Source of the DNA: Flavobacterium sp.
Lineage (GTDB): Bacteria; Bacteroidota; Bacteroidia; Flavobacteriales; Flavobacteriaceae
Direction of reading: 5' to 3'
Assembly: GCA_023259675.1 (NCBI GenBank)
Contig: JALRGT010000002.1
Span: 1 to 64,000 of the forward strand
Length of the DNA: 64,000 nt
Shown: positions 18,807 to 28,496 of the stretch, one piece after another
Layout: the number at the start of each line of letters is the position of its first letter
Position numbering within the stretch: position 1 is the stretch's first letter
Made by a program: the position numbers and the translations under genes
The notes under the pieces: model-generated
What the model saw: the letters and a program-made list of their open reading frames with translations, nothing else
What the model was told of the DNA's origin: nothing
Databases searched by the model: none

Positions 18807-19511
18807 TTAGTTGGTTTTAAAATTCCAAACTTGGCCAACTGTAGATCCGCCCTTACCATCTTTGACGACCACTTTCCAATAATAATCAACAGCTGCAGTA
18901 GGATTTACCGCAAATGAATTCAATGTTATATCTGTTGCTACTTTATTGGTTGGCGGATTTGAGGTCCCAAAATAAACATCGTACACCAAAATATCATTTG
19001 CATCAGCATCAACTGCAGTCCAACTCAAATTTGTGGATCCATTAGCTTGAACGGAATTTAATGTTGGAGAAACTAAAACTGGAGCAAAAGGCACATGGTT
19101 CACAATACCATCCCCTTCAGTATAAAAATTATAAACTGCCGAATAGGAGCTTGAAGCATTTTTACTGTCTGTAGCTCTAACTCTCCAATAATATGATTTT
19201 CCTTTAGCTAGAGTTAGTTGCTTACTTAATAAAGTAACCTTTGAAGAATTTAAATTTTGAGAAAAAGTATTATCCGTTGCAATTTCTAATTGATAGCTAA
19301 TCGCGTCATTTTGTGCATCTGTAGAAACGCCCCACTCAAAAGTAAGTACATTACTGGCACAGACTAAATTATTTGTAGGATAACTTAAAGCCGGAGTGGT
19401 TGGAGCAGTATTTTTTTCTGGTGTTGGTGAAGAATCATCCGACCCACCATCACCACTACTGCAGGAAGAAAAAACAATTAAACTGAGTATAAATAGACGT
19501 ATATTTTTCAT
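18807..19511 (-). CDS. Lipoprotein with two FN3-like domains
   Basis: The 234-residue protein starts with a lipoprotein signal (IFSSCSSGDGGSDD; Cys near residue 17) and a Ser/Pro-rich linker, then two fibronectin type III-like modules (about 36-130 and 140-234). Each module contains a YYWRVRATD or YYWKVVVKD strand that marks this repeat in Bacteroidota surface lipoproteins. No catalytic motif is visible. It lies 11 bases after the GH128-like gene and 26 bases before GH16 in the same direction, so it is likely a surface binding or scaffold protein of the same glycan system. Function is inferred from position only. Confidence 0.72.
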   Translation of the reverse strand: MKNIRLFILSLIVFSSCSSGDGGSDDSSPTPEKNTAPTTPALSYPTNNLVCASNVLTFEWGVSTDAQNDAISYQLEIATDNTFSQNLNSSKVTLLSKQLTLAKGKSYYWRVRATDSKNASSSYSAVYNFYTEGDGIVNHVPFAPVLVSPTLNSVQANGSTNLSWTAVDADANDILVYDVYFGTSNPPTNKVATDITLNSFAVNPTAAVDYYWKVVVKDGKGGSTVGQVWNFKTN

Positions 19512-19522
19512 CTTACTATTCT

Positions 19523-22500
19523 TTATTTTTTAATAATTTGAATGGTTTCAACCGGATTAGATTGAACCTTGATTATATAAATTCCAGTTGGTTCTTTCTC
19601 TAGATTCAAATGAACTTTACCATTATCAATTGGATAATTCGATTTAGAAATTAATTTTGCGTCTGCACTATAAATTCCTATTGTAACTGAATCCTTATTC
19701 GTTGGTAAATAAATGTCGAATTGACCCGAAGTAGGATTTGGGAAAGCTTTTACAGCATCAAAAAGTGTAATCGTTTTAGAAAAAGTTCCTTCACATGCTT
19801 TGGCTGTCTTTACTTCCAATAAATCTCCTAATTTTACAGTAACATCAAAATTTGCCTTATTCGTTTCATATTGAATCTGACCATTAACCACAACTTGATA
19901 AGGTGCCGTTCCTGATTGAATCTCAACGAGTAATTTGTCCGATGTAGCCATTGTCTTCCCTGTTATAGTATTACTTTTAGGAATTTCTATCGTGTAACAT
20001 TGTTCAAATGTCTTTCCTTGTATTGTAATACAAACAGTATAAATCCCTGGTGCCAGATCCGAAAGAACCAATTTATTATCTGTAAAATTGTGAACCACAT
20101 TATTTACAGTAGCAATATAATTATATGTTGCTGTAGCATTTATAGAAATTTGACCATTATTTTTATTCGGACAAGTTTCTCCCACTTGCGTAATAGCAAA
20201 GTTAGTACTCGGTAAAACAAAACAACCATTAGCGCTTACCGTTTCGCCAGTTGGAGTATTTGGGCATTGGTCGAGAGCATTGCTTACACCATCATTGTCA
20301 TCGTCTATTTGTGTGCTTGAACATCCGTTTGCATTTGCCGTTTCTCCACTTGGAGTATTGGAACATTGATCTATATTATCCATTACACCATCCTGATCGG
20401 TATCAATTTGAGAACTCGAGCATCCATTAGCATCAACTGTTTCACCCGCTGGAGTGTCAGGGCATTGATCATCATAATTATAAACACTGTCATTATCATC
20501 GTCTGGAGGAATTGGCGTTGAGCTGACTAAATCAACTATTTCACTTGAAGTTAAAGCAACGCTGTAAATTCTAAACTCATCTATAGTACCATTTAAAAAT
20601 GGATCATTAAACTGAGATTTACCTATATAATTTTGAATTGTGTTACCCAGAAGCGAAGGGTTAAGAGTCATTGTCTCATTTCGTCCAACTTCTATTCCAT
20701 TCACATAAATAATTCCAACTGATCCATTTAATGTAACCGCTACATGAGTCCAAACCCCTGTTTGGAGCGTAATTCCAGTATTGATTTGTTCTTCGTCACC
20801 TCCATTTTTAAAAGCAAAACGAAGATTTCCATTGGCTCCATTTTTTGGTGTTAAAAACATATAATTATTGGTGCTTGCACCAAAATCAAAAATCCTGTTC
20901 CAATTATTGTTAGCATCAAGTTTAACCCAAGTACTAATAGAGAAATTAGTTAATCCTTGCATGACACCATCTTCAATATCCATATATGAGGAAGAGGAAC
21001 CATCAAAATGAATACCGTTACCTGTCTTACCAGAAACCCATGAAGCGGTCCCCGATAAATTTGAAGCATGATTTCCCCACTGATCATATGGTGTTGTCGT
21101 TTTTACTTCATTGAAATCATAATATGCAAATAATCCCTGATTGGGTTTTGCAACTAAACTACCCGAATCCGGTCCCTCCCCTAAAGAATTAAAAGCAGAA
21201 ATCGTATAATAATAGGTACTTCCATTTACCACTGCGAGGTCTTTATACTGAGTTGTATTTGGACTTAGAGTTGCAATGGTTGTAAATGGACCAGACACAG
21301 AAGTTGAACGCTTAATATAAAACTGAGCATCGTACATAAAATTCCATTTCAAATTTACCTGTGCATCACCAGAACCAACGGTGAAATTCGAAATTTTTTC
21401 AGGAATACTTATATCTAAAGTTTTTACTGCTATAACCCCAGAATTAGAACTCTCTCCTCCTGAATTTATAGCTGACACAGCATAATAATAGGTTTTATTC
21501 TTTTCCAAACCAGTATCTTGAAAACTTGTTCCCGTTAACAAAGAACCAATTATCTGATAAGTTCCATCAATACTATTTGCTCTTTTAAGATTGTATATTT
21601 TCGCTCGTTCAACTTCAGGCCACGTTAGATTTATTATTGATGTCGATACTGCATTGCCCACAAAATCTGTTGGAGAACTTGGAATTACCTCTTGAGTAAA
21701 AAGAAGCACTGAAGAGTAAACGGTTTGTACATTATCCTTACCTACCACTTTCATCCTGTATTCAGCCTTCGGATGAACTATATCTGCTACAGATAAATCA
21801 GAATAATTGGTAGACTCATAAAATATTGAAAAGCTATTTTCTCCTTCTAATTTTCTTTCAACAATATATTTATTCACTAAATCATTATTAATACCAGTCC
21901 ATTTAACCACTATACCATTATAATCGGCCGAAAAAGAATAACTTAAAGTTTCAACAAAAGGTTTCCAAGTAGGAATATATACCACAGCCGGATTATATGC
22001 CTTGTTTGAAACATGATTGGCATAATACTCTCCTGCTGGTGTAAGTACTCTATAGTCCGTATCCCCACTACCATCAACCCAAGTAGCAATTGGATTTAGT
22101 ATTGCGGTTTGTAACCAAGTATAACTTACCCAATCTGGATTAGTTGATCTAAAAAAATCATCAATATTAATAATAAATGATCTTCGAGGCTCTACCCAAT
22201 TGTATAAAGAATAGCGCTCAATAAATGGTAATCTTTCAAGTACATCTACTATCTCTTTAATATTATTTTTATGGTAGTTAGCATTGGCATCATTTAATAT
22301 ATCTGGATTGTTGACTGGAAAAGAATTTGAAGTCCAATTAGCGCCTTGATTTCCTTCTGTAATCCATATAGGTCGATGATAAGTGTTATAAATATTAGTT
22401 AAATCACCTTCCCATTGTCCAGCTAACTTATTATCATAAAAATGTACTGGTATAAAATCTACCCGTAAATTTTGTGCTTCTGCCAATCTCATGAATTCAC

Positions 22501-23179
22501 CGAGAATTGGATTATATGGATTATCAGGTGCTATTGAACCTAATCGCAACCCCGATTCCATAAAATACTTCCAATTATCTATACATTGCTGGGCAGTCAT
22601 GTTAGCTTGATCTTTATGACTTGGTTCATTATATGCTAAAAAGTGAGTATAACCTTCCTTAGTATTTGCAGGTCCAAAATCTGGCCAATACTGATTATGC
22701 CTCATAGGCACATATTCTATCGTAGGAGTAGAATCAACTCCTGTATCCCAATTGTAAAACCAACTACTGTTGGTAGCAATCAAATCTTCTAAAGGATTAC
22801 CTGTCCCGCACCAACCTCTTTTGGTAACATCTGGGTGCCAAGTCATGATCCTAATAAAAGAAACCGTTCCATTTAAATAAGCGGGCATAACCGGCACTTC
22901 TACATCGGCATCTTGAGCTATAAAAACCCTGCTATATCCAGTGCCATCTGAGTTAGATGCAAACGTTGCCATATAACCCATTTTCAATTTAAAAGATTTA
23001 ATTTGGTTATCAAGAACACCTAGGTCTTTATGTGGTGTGACTTTCTCATATAACTGAGATGTTCCACTATAGTTTACATCCGTATATACTTCCAGCGGTT
23101 TATCATCTGTAGCTTGCGCATACAATTGCATGGTAAAGACCATCACGATTAATAATACAAAGAGGGTATTTTTATTCAT
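19523..23179 (-). CDS. Multidomain GH128-like (Asl1-type) glycoside hydrolase with FN3, LamG, TSP3 and T9SS domains
   Basis: The 1218-residue secreted protein has a signal peptide (to about 22), a crystallin-like beta domain (about 29-115), and a Glyco_hydro_cc/GH128-type TIM barrel (about 115-390: KRGWCGTGNPLEDL, WFYNWD, FLAYNEPSH with a likely acid/base Glu, and PIWITEGNQG with a likely nucleophile Glu). Three FN3 modules (about 400-685), a LamG/concanavalin-like lectin domain (about 690-870), thrombospondin type 3 calcium repeats (about 880-960), and a C-terminal T9SS sorting domain (AFPNPTSGQFDIYL onward) follow. GH128 enzymes known to me act on beta-1,3-glucans, which fits the GH16 gene downstream. 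It is the first gene of a six-gene run and has an 860-base leader region upstream. Confidence 0.82.
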   Translation of the reverse strand: MNKNTLFVLLIVMVFTMQLYAQATDDKPLEVYTDVNYSGTSQLYEKVTPHKDLGVLDNQIKSFKLKMGYMATFASNSDGTGYSRVFIAQDADVEVPVMPAYLNGTVSFIRIMTWHPDVTKRGWCGTGNPLEDLIATNSSWFYNWDTGVDSTPTIEYVPMRHNQYWPDFGPANTKEGYTHFLAYNEPSHKDQANMTAQQCIDNWKYFMESGLRLGSIAPDNPYNPILGEFMRLAEAQNLRVDFIPVHFYDNKLAGQWEGDLTNIYNTYHRPIWITEGNQGANWTSNSFPVNNPDILNDANANYHKNNIKEIVDVLERLPFIERYSLYNWVEPRRSFIINIDDFFRSTNPDWVSYTWLQTAILNPIATWVDGSGDTDYRVLTPAGEYYANHVSNKAYNPAVVYIPTWKPFVETLSYSFSADYNGIVVKWTGINNDLVNKYIVERKLEGENSFSIFYESTNYSDLSVADIVHPKAEYRMKVVGKDNVQTVYSSVLLFTQEVIPSSPTDFVGNAVSTSIINLTWPEVERAKIYNLKRANSIDGTYQIIGSLLTGTSFQDTGLEKNKTYYYAVSAINSGGESSNSGVIAVKTLDISIPEKISNFTVGSGDAQVNLKWNFMYDAQFYIKRSTSVSGPFTTIATLSPNTTQYKDLAVVNGSTYYYTISAFNSLGEGPDSGSLVAKPNQGLFAYYDFNEVKTTTPYDQWGNHASNLSGTASWVSGKTGNGIHFDGSSSSYMDIEDGVMQGLTNFSISTWVKLDANNNWNRIFDFGASTNNYMFLTPKNGANGNLRFAFKNGGDEEQINTGITLQTGVWTHVAVTLNGSVGIIYVNGIEVGRNETMTLNPSLLGNTIQNYIGKSQFNDPFLNGTIDEFRIYSVALTSSEIVDLVSSTPIPPDDDNDSVYNYDDQCPDTPAGETVDANGCSSSQIDTDQDGVMDNIDQCSNTPSGETANANGCSSTQIDDDNDGVSNALDQCPNTPTGETVSANGCFVLPSTNFAITQVGETCPNKNNGQISINATATYNYIATVNNVVHNFTDNKLVLSDLAPGIYTVCITIQGKTFEQCYTIEIPKSNTITGKTMATSDKLLVEIQSGTAPYQVVVNGQIQYETNKANFDVTVKLGDLLEVKTAKACEGTFSKTITLFDAVKAFPNPTSGQFDIYLPTNKDSVTIGIYSADAKLISKSNYPIDNGKVHLNLEKEPTGIYIIKVQSNPVETIQIIKK

Positions 23180-23351
23180 TTCATTAAATTGGCTTGGTTA
23201 ATAGTTTCAATCAAAAACACTTGTTTTTTGACTACTTATAGAGCAATTATGGTTCTATTCCTTATTTTTTAGAAAGGGGGTAAAATTCAAATAATCAATA
23301 AAGTAGATGGAGCTTCTGTTAAGAAAATTAAATGAATTTTTAATCTAACTT

Positions 23352-23474
23352 TTATGCTTTTTCAACAGTATCTATAGCTACTATATACTTTTTACTAAAC
23401 ATAGTAATCGAATGTAATTGTTCATTAATCTTAATATTCCCTTCAGAAATATTAGAAATAAAACAATCGGCTAC
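23352..23474 (-). pseudogene. Possible C-terminal remnant of an unidentified protein
   Basis: On the minus strand an open frame of 40 codons bounded by stops reads VADCFISNISEGNIKINEQ and continues with SITMFSKKYIVAIDTVEKA before TAA. It has coding-like composition and ends like a beta-rich enzyme C-terminus, but has no start codon near its beginning. I cannot assign a family. It may be part of the same decayed gene set as the DUF2264 remnant beside it. Confidence 0.25.
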
Positions 23475-23714
23475 TTACAAATATTTAGTTTTTAGGATCT
23501 AAGTCAAATTCTAGGTCTGTAAGCATATTCATAATTAGAAAAATTTTAGTTTTTAAATCAATGCAATTAAAAAACATAATCTATCAACACTTTCCCATTA
23601 CACACATTGACCGGTTAAGAAAATTTGTTTTCAAGAGCAAGAGTTAAGTGATTGTTATTATCTATTGAAAGAAACTCAGACTATTTTTTTATGGTACTAA
23701 ATACTATATCTACT

Positions 23715-23901
23715 CCACTCTAATTTCCGGGTAATCTGTAATCAAGATTTTTGACTCCTAGAAAATTAATACATACTTTATTTTTTTGAATTTGGCTTCC
23801 CAAGCCTTTTTTCTCTGGCTATCAAAACCGATTAGTATAGCTTCAGGCAACAATAACCTTATATAGGTTTTGCCGTCTTTATAAACGGATATATTTGTAT
23901 C
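23715..23901 (-). pseudogene. Decayed DUF2264 gene fragment, paralogous to the gene at 14616-16619
   Basis: On the minus strand this stretch translates to VYKDGKTYIRLLLPEA, then KKAWEAKFKKIKYV, a stop, and ESKILITDYPEI. The intact DUF2264 protein reads VYWMGKAFLGLLLPDD, WETEFKKDQVYN and ESKILITDYPEI at about residues 365-427. The DNA alignment is also good, for example GGGTAATCTGTAATCAAGAT against GGGTAATCCGTAATCAATAT. At least two stops and the loss of both ends make it non-functional. It shows that a second DUF2264 gene once stood between the SusCD operon and the GH128 operon. Confidence 0.75.
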
Positions 23902-24039
23902 AACTTTTCGATCTTTTTAAGAACAAGACGATATGAAAAAAAAATAATTATTTTTTTCAAAAAAATGATTCAAAGATGGGATTTAAAAAATATGGCATAT
24001 AACTAGTATATGCCATATTTAAAAAAATGTCTTTAAAAA

Positions 24040-25266
24040 CTAGTTTGCTACTACGATTTCAAGAGATTTTATAGTACAAAAACGTCCCCAATCAGGTTGA
24101 CTCGTAACAAAACCTACCGTAATAGGACCTGCTTGATCTACAGTAAATTCTAAAATATATTCTGTAGCCCCAATACCATGACCTAAAACTCTTTTGTATT
24201 TTAAAACTTCAGGAGCGGTAGCCAAATTTTCAACATCTGGAATACCATTCCCTTTGGCAACTACAAAGTAACTTCCTCCTGGATCATTTACATCATAATT
24301 TGATTCAAATACTACAACTTTAAATCTAAATGTTGCCGCTTCTGCTGTAACGGTTTGATAAATCTTTCCATTAGTTATTCCAGGTGCACCCCAACCCGAT
24401 TCCGTATTCCAAGTACTTGCATTGGCTTTACCACAACATCCACCATCCCAGCCTCCATAGCCGTTATGATTTTTGATAGCAGCATTTGATGTCCAATCAG
24501 CAAGATTACCCCATCGACCACCATCTGTTGCAGAAGCCGTAAATGGCTGCTTTGCATTCAGTAATACAGGAGCCACAATTGGTTTAACATTAACATAAGC
24601 CGTATAAAAATCATCTATAGCAGTTTCAGTAGGTTTAAAAACTGTACGGTATTGATAAGTCGATCCGCTTTTAAAATCATTGATTACAACACTAACGTCA
24701 CTTATAGGAACAAATACTGTTTTTATCTCATCAGTTACAGAAGAATATTTGACTTCTGTTCCTTGTACTCCTGTTGACAAATCCATATCAGCATAATTGA
24801 TTGTAAGCATATTACCAAGTAGAACATTTGAAACAACGGGTCTATTTGTAAGAGAATTCAAATAACGATTACCGAATACTTCAACCGTAACGAATTGTGA
24901 AATAGAGCCATTACCATCAGCATCAAAAGTTCTAACCTCAAAATTATAGATATTCTCAGGAAGATCAGGGATGATTGCCGAAACCATATCTACTCCAGCA
25001 GTTCTTTCAATTGGAATTGTGATAGAATTTACTCTATTATTCCAATAGATTTTTAGTTCACTAACCTTGGGATCTGAAAAAATCAATCCCTCAATTGCGG
25101 CACGATTATGACCTGAAAAGACTTTCAATGAATCTATTTTCCCTGTATAAGAAATCTCGCCACCCTCAGTAAATTTTAAATACCCATCTTCACTGGAACA
25201 AGAGTAAATTACAAAAGCTAAGGTTATAACAAAAACTGTTACTAATATTTTCCTTAAATTTTTCAT
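24040..25266 (-). CDS. DUF4998/DUF5013-type surface lipoprotein of a Sus-like system
   Basis: The 408-residue lipoprotein has a signal with lipobox Cys near residue 23 (VIYSCSSED). The N-terminal half (about 30-230) looks like DUF4998: KIDSLKVFSGHNRAAIEGLI, LKIYWNN, and a YQYRTVFKPTETAIDDFYT strand. The C-terminal half (about 240-408) resembles DUF5013 lectin-like domains: GGRWGNLADWTSNAAIKNH, CCGKANASTWNTESGW, IYQTVT. This is the fourth gene after susC with 17 bases to the previous gene, the place usually filled by SusE/F-type surface glycan-binding proteins. It probably binds the target glycan; no enzyme motif is seen. Confidence 0.78.
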   Translation of the reverse strand: MKNLRKILVTVFVITLAFVIYSCSSEDGYLKFTEGGEISYTGKIDSLKVFSGHNRAAIEGLIFSDPKVSELKIYWNNRVNSITIPIERTAGVDMVSAIIPDLPENIYNFEVRTFDADGNGSISQFVTVEVFGNRYLNSLTNRPVVSNVLLGNMLTINYADMDLSTGVQGTEVKYSSVTDEIKTVFVPISDVSVVINDFKSGSTYQYRTVFKPTETAIDDFYTAYVNVKPIVAPVLLNAKQPFTASATDGGRWGNLADWTSNAAIKNHNGYGGWDGGCCGKANASTWNTESGWGAPGITNGKIYQTVTAEAATFRFKVVVFESNYDVNDPGGSYFVVAKGNGIPDVENLATAPEVLKYKRVLGHGIGATEYILEFTVDQAGPITVGFVTSQPDWGRFCTIKSLEIVVAN

Positions 25267-25283
25267 TTTTATTTTATTTAATA

Positions 25284-26495
25284 TTAAAAATTAGGATTTC
25301 CATAAACATTAACCTCAGACACTGCCATAAATTTACCGCCAATCCAGTTATCCAGACACTCAATTCTAAGATAACGGACAGCTGGTGCATCTAAAGGAAT
25401 TTCATAATCAGCACCATTTTGAGCTGCTACAAGGTCATCATTATTTTCTTGTCCATAAGGTAATCCAGAAGGTTTTTTGATTTCATATTCACCAAGTAAA
25501 GTCCAACCACTTTCCAGATTAGGGTCACTTATTTGATTGCTTCCCCAAATTCTAAATTTCTTCATGGCTCCTAAATAATAATACAATCTTTGACCTCCAA
25601 TAGGTTCAGAAAATTGCCAGATATGTAAACGACTTAACTTTGTTATCTGACCAATATCCCAGGTTACCAAATGATTCCCTACATCTACGGTTCTATCTGT
25701 AAAATAAGAACCCCACCACTCAAGCGTTTCACCATCCCAAAGATTGGAAACTGGATAAGTTCCAATTACTTGAGTATCATTAGACAAATGCACTGCAACA
25801 TTTTGCGACTTAGGCATTAATTGCTCAAAATAAGGAGTGATCGTAGTAAACAATGTATCAGTAACATTCAACCATCTGTCTCTTACCACAAGAGCAAAAT
25901 CTTGGGGTTCGACATTAAATCCTCTTAAACTTCTTGATATTTCAGTTGCTGCAGTGTAAATACTTGTAGGAATAGGTTCCCAATCGCCTTGAGTATTTTT
26001 TTGCATTACAAGAATTGCTAAATCTTCTGAAGTAGAATTAAGAGCCTTAACTCGTAAACCACCAAAATCTGGTTCTGCGGTCAAGGTTTCAAATACATCA
26101 AAAATTGGAGCTCTAGAAGGTAATACTTTTACTGTAATTGGTTCAGATTCTGTTTCACTTCTGTTTACCGCATAAATCTTAACTTCTCTTTCAGATTCAC
26201 CTGCAAATCCCTCCAATAACATCCAATTTCTATAATAGGATGCTTTAACCTCCATAGGAGTACCATTCTCTAAAGTATATCGAGCAACGATATATAATAA
26301 ATCTTTATCACTAGGTAGGGTATATGTTAACTTTGCCTTACCAGGTAAATTCTCTACAGTAACATTTTCTACAACAGCAGGTGCGATAGTATTACTTTCT
26401 AAAGGTTTAGGACCTTCTTCCTCCGAACATGCAACAAAAGTTACAATCAGGGATAACATCAGTATCCAATGGGAAAGTTTTAAATATTGTTTCAT
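25284..26495 (-). CDS. DUF4959/DUF5126/DUF5000-type surface lipoprotein (SusE-like position)
   Basis: The 403-residue lipoprotein has a lipobox near residue 23 (TFVACSEEE). It then shows the common three-part arrangement: DUF4959 (about 35-125, PGKAKLTYTLPSDKDLLYIVARY), a DUF5126-like middle (about 130-230, LTAEPDFGGLRVKALN and VVRDRWLNVTDTL), and a C-terminal discoidin-like DUF5000 domain (about 245-403, VSNLWDGETLEWWGSYF, VTWDIGQITKLSRLHIWQ and VRYLRIECLDNW). It follows susD with 21 bases between. The C-terminal jelly roll is a likely glycan-binding module. The role as surface binding protein is from gene order and family. Confidence 0.82.
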   Translation of the reverse strand: MKQYLKLSHWILMLSLIVTFVACSEEEGPKPLESNTIAPAVVENVTVENLPGKAKLTYTLPSDKDLLYIVARYTLENGTPMEVKASYYRNWMLLEGFAGESEREVKIYAVNRSETESEPITVKVLPSRAPIFDVFETLTAEPDFGGLRVKALNSTSEDLAILVMQKNTQGDWEPIPTSIYTAATEISRSLRGFNVEPQDFALVVRDRWLNVTDTLFTTITPYFEQLMPKSQNVAVHLSNDTQVIGTYPVSNLWDGETLEWWGSYFTDRTVDVGNHLVTWDIGQITKLSRLHIWQFSEPIGGQRLYYYLGAMKKFRIWGSNQISDPNLESGWTLLGEYEIKKPSGLPYGQENNDDLVAAQNGADYEIPLDAPAVRYLRIECLDNWIGGKFMAVSEVNVYGNPNF

Positions 26496-26516
26496 AGCTT
26501 TTTATGTTTATGTTTA

Positions 26517-28484
26517 TTACCAACCTGGATTTTGAATCAGATTTGGGTTTTGAATAAGAGTTGATTCGTTAATAGGCCAGAAATAATCTCTAGGGGCCAC
26601 AAATCGTTGTTGGAATAGCGTTCTTACTTGATAGTAACTTGCCTCATTACTTCCAAAAACATTCCACCCTTTTACAGGTTCATTGAATTCTTGAGTCGCT
26701 TTTTTCCAACGTCTGATATCCCAAAAGTTTTTACCTTCAAAAGCCAATTCAATACTACGTTCACGTTGAATAATTTCACGCATACCGTCCTTTGTCGTAA
26801 ATTTATTTGGGTTATTTGAATAAGCAGTCCAAGAATCTGCTACACCTTGTAAACCTGCACGTTGACGAATAGCATCTACATATTGTAACACTTCTGCTGT
26901 AGGACCTTCAACTTCATTAAGTGCTTCAGCATACATTAAGTATAAATCTGCCAAACGTAATTCTGGCCAAGCATAATCTTTATATAAAGATCCTCCTCCA
27001 AAAGTTTGTTCCCAGTTGACTAACTTTTTGATATAATACCCAGTTACATTAAAATCAAAAGCATCCGAACTTCCCGCATAATCTTGATATTTAGCTTCAA
27101 TATGCCAACGAGTTTCATTTGATCCACTATCAAATTTATAATAGATAGCACCATCAAAACCTAGATCTGCATAAAAACGAGGTTCTCTGTCAAAATTCAA
27201 AATTGAAGTACGATATCCTTCTTGAATATCAAGTCCATCAGCAGCAGTTGCTTCTCTAAGTTGTGTTATATTAGCAAAAGATAATGTCTTATCCTCCTCA
27301 ATAGGCACCCCATTTTTAGTGTAAAAGTTTGAAGCAGCTTCTAAAGTAGGAGATAAAACTTTTCTTGCCTGCCAATGATCTACATCAGTAGTTAAAGGAA
27401 CCATACAAAGTCTTTGTAACTCATATGTACGGCTATTAGGGTTTGCCCAAATAATTTCTTCGTTCCAACGCTCAGTTACCGCTTGTGAAATATCTAATTT
27501 AGTTTTGGTTTTTTGAGAAATTGTAAACTGAACATCATCATTATAAAAAATTTGATGACCATTAGCATCTGCCACATCAATAGCTTCTTTAGCAGCTATA
27601 GCTGCTCTTTCCCATTTAGTAGCATCAAATGTGGTATTAAAAAGTGGTGTTCCATCTTTCGCATTAAAACCTATCATATCTGCGTTACCGTTAAACAATG
27701 GACTTGCAGCCATAAGTAGCAATTCTGCTTTTATACCTAGAGCAACGGGTCTTGTGATCCTCCCTAATTCATTTTGAGTATCAGTGATTTGTGGAGGTAG
27801 CCCAACAGCTGCTTCATCCAATAAACTTACTAAATAATCAACAGTCTCATCTATAGGTTCTCTAGAAACCTGAATTTGATCGTTTGAAGCATCAATAGGT
27901 ATATTTTTACGTATAACAGGAATAGGACCATACATACGCATTAAATAATAATGGTAATACGCTTTTAAAAATTTAGCTTCAGCCAGCCATCTTAAACGCA
28001 TAGCTAATGGAAGATCCGGAACTTTATTCAAATCTTCTACATTTTCCAAAAACACATTACAATGTCTTATTCCGTCGAAAAGAGGATACAAATCGAGTGG
28101 ACCAGCTGCTTGAAAACGGCCTTCCCATGCATCCATATAAGGATTTGATCTCCTCTGTAAATTACGGGCAATATCAAATGCAAAACTGTTTATTGCCTCA
28201 TCCTGCATAGGTATCCAAGATTCATCTCCTGCCAACATCCCTATATTATAGACAGCATCCCCATTTTTTGGAATATAAGAATAACAGGTAAATAAATATT
28301 TCTCCGCTTCATTCTTTAGTTTAAATGCATTATCTATTGTAGCGATATTATCTGGGACAACATCTAAAAAACTGTCCTCGCAAGATCCCAAACTTAATAA
28401 ACAAAGCATTGTCATTGTCGTTCCAAAAACCTTTTGCATTTTTTGGAGACTCTTATTTACTATAATTTTATTTCTAGTTTTCAT
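26517..28484 (-). CDS. SusD/RagB-family nutrient-uptake lipoprotein
   Basis: The 655-residue protein has a lipoprotein signal ending LLSLGSCEDSFLD (Cys near 35). The upstream Met at position 1 or Met-16 could be the start. SusD blocks follow: PDNIATIDNAFK, AEKYLFTCYSYIP, a TPR-like KFLKAYYHYYLMRMYGPIPV segment (about 170-190), and the C-terminal PELRLADLYLMYAEALNE and RQRAGLQG motifs, closing with YFWPINESTLIQNPNLIQNP. SusD proteins cap the SusC channel at the cell surface and capture oligosaccharides. It lies 12 bases after susC. At 655 residues it is in the long part of the family range. Confidence 0.95.
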   Translation of the reverse strand: MKTRNKIIVNKSLQKMQKVFGTTMTMLCLLSLGSCEDSFLDVVPDNIATIDNAFKLKNEAEKYLFTCYSYIPKNGDAVYNIGMLAGDESWIPMQDEAINSFAFDIARNLQRRSNPYMDAWEGRFQAAGPLDLYPLFDGIRHCNVFLENVEDLNKVPDLPLAMRLRWLAEAKFLKAYYHYYLMRMYGPIPVIRKNIPIDASNDQIQVSREPIDETVDYLVSLLDEAAVGLPPQITDTQNELGRITRPVALGIKAELLLMAASPLFNGNADMIGFNAKDGTPLFNTTFDATKWERAAIAAKEAIDVADANGHQIFYNDDVQFTISQKTKTKLDISQAVTERWNEEIIWANPNSRTYELQRLCMVPLTTDVDHWQARKVLSPTLEAASNFYTKNGVPIEEDKTLSFANITQLREATAADGLDIQEGYRTSILNFDREPRFYADLGFDGAIYYKFDSGSNETRWHIEAKYQDYAGSSDAFDFNVTGYYIKKLVNWEQTFGGGSLYKDYAWPELRLADLYLMYAEALNEVEGPTAEVLQYVDAIRQRAGLQGVADSWTAYSNNPNKFTTKDGMREIIQRERSIELAFEGKNFWDIRRWKKATQEFNEPVKGWNVFGSNEASYYQVRTLFQQRFVAPRDYFWPINESTLIQNPNLIQNPGW

Positions 28485-28496
28485 ACTTTATATTTT

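Larger units (their letters stand above)
23180..24039. other. 860-base gap with GH128 promoter region and decayed coding sequence
   Basis: No intact gene is present. The part next to the GH128-like gene contains an AAAGGGGG box at 23273-23280 (on the minus strand CCCCCTTT), also found as a tandem pair upstream of susC. A short open stretch at 23352-23474 and a recognisable DUF2264 remnant at 23715-23901 show that the gap was once coding. The rest is AT-rich with nothing I can name. Confidence 0.6.
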
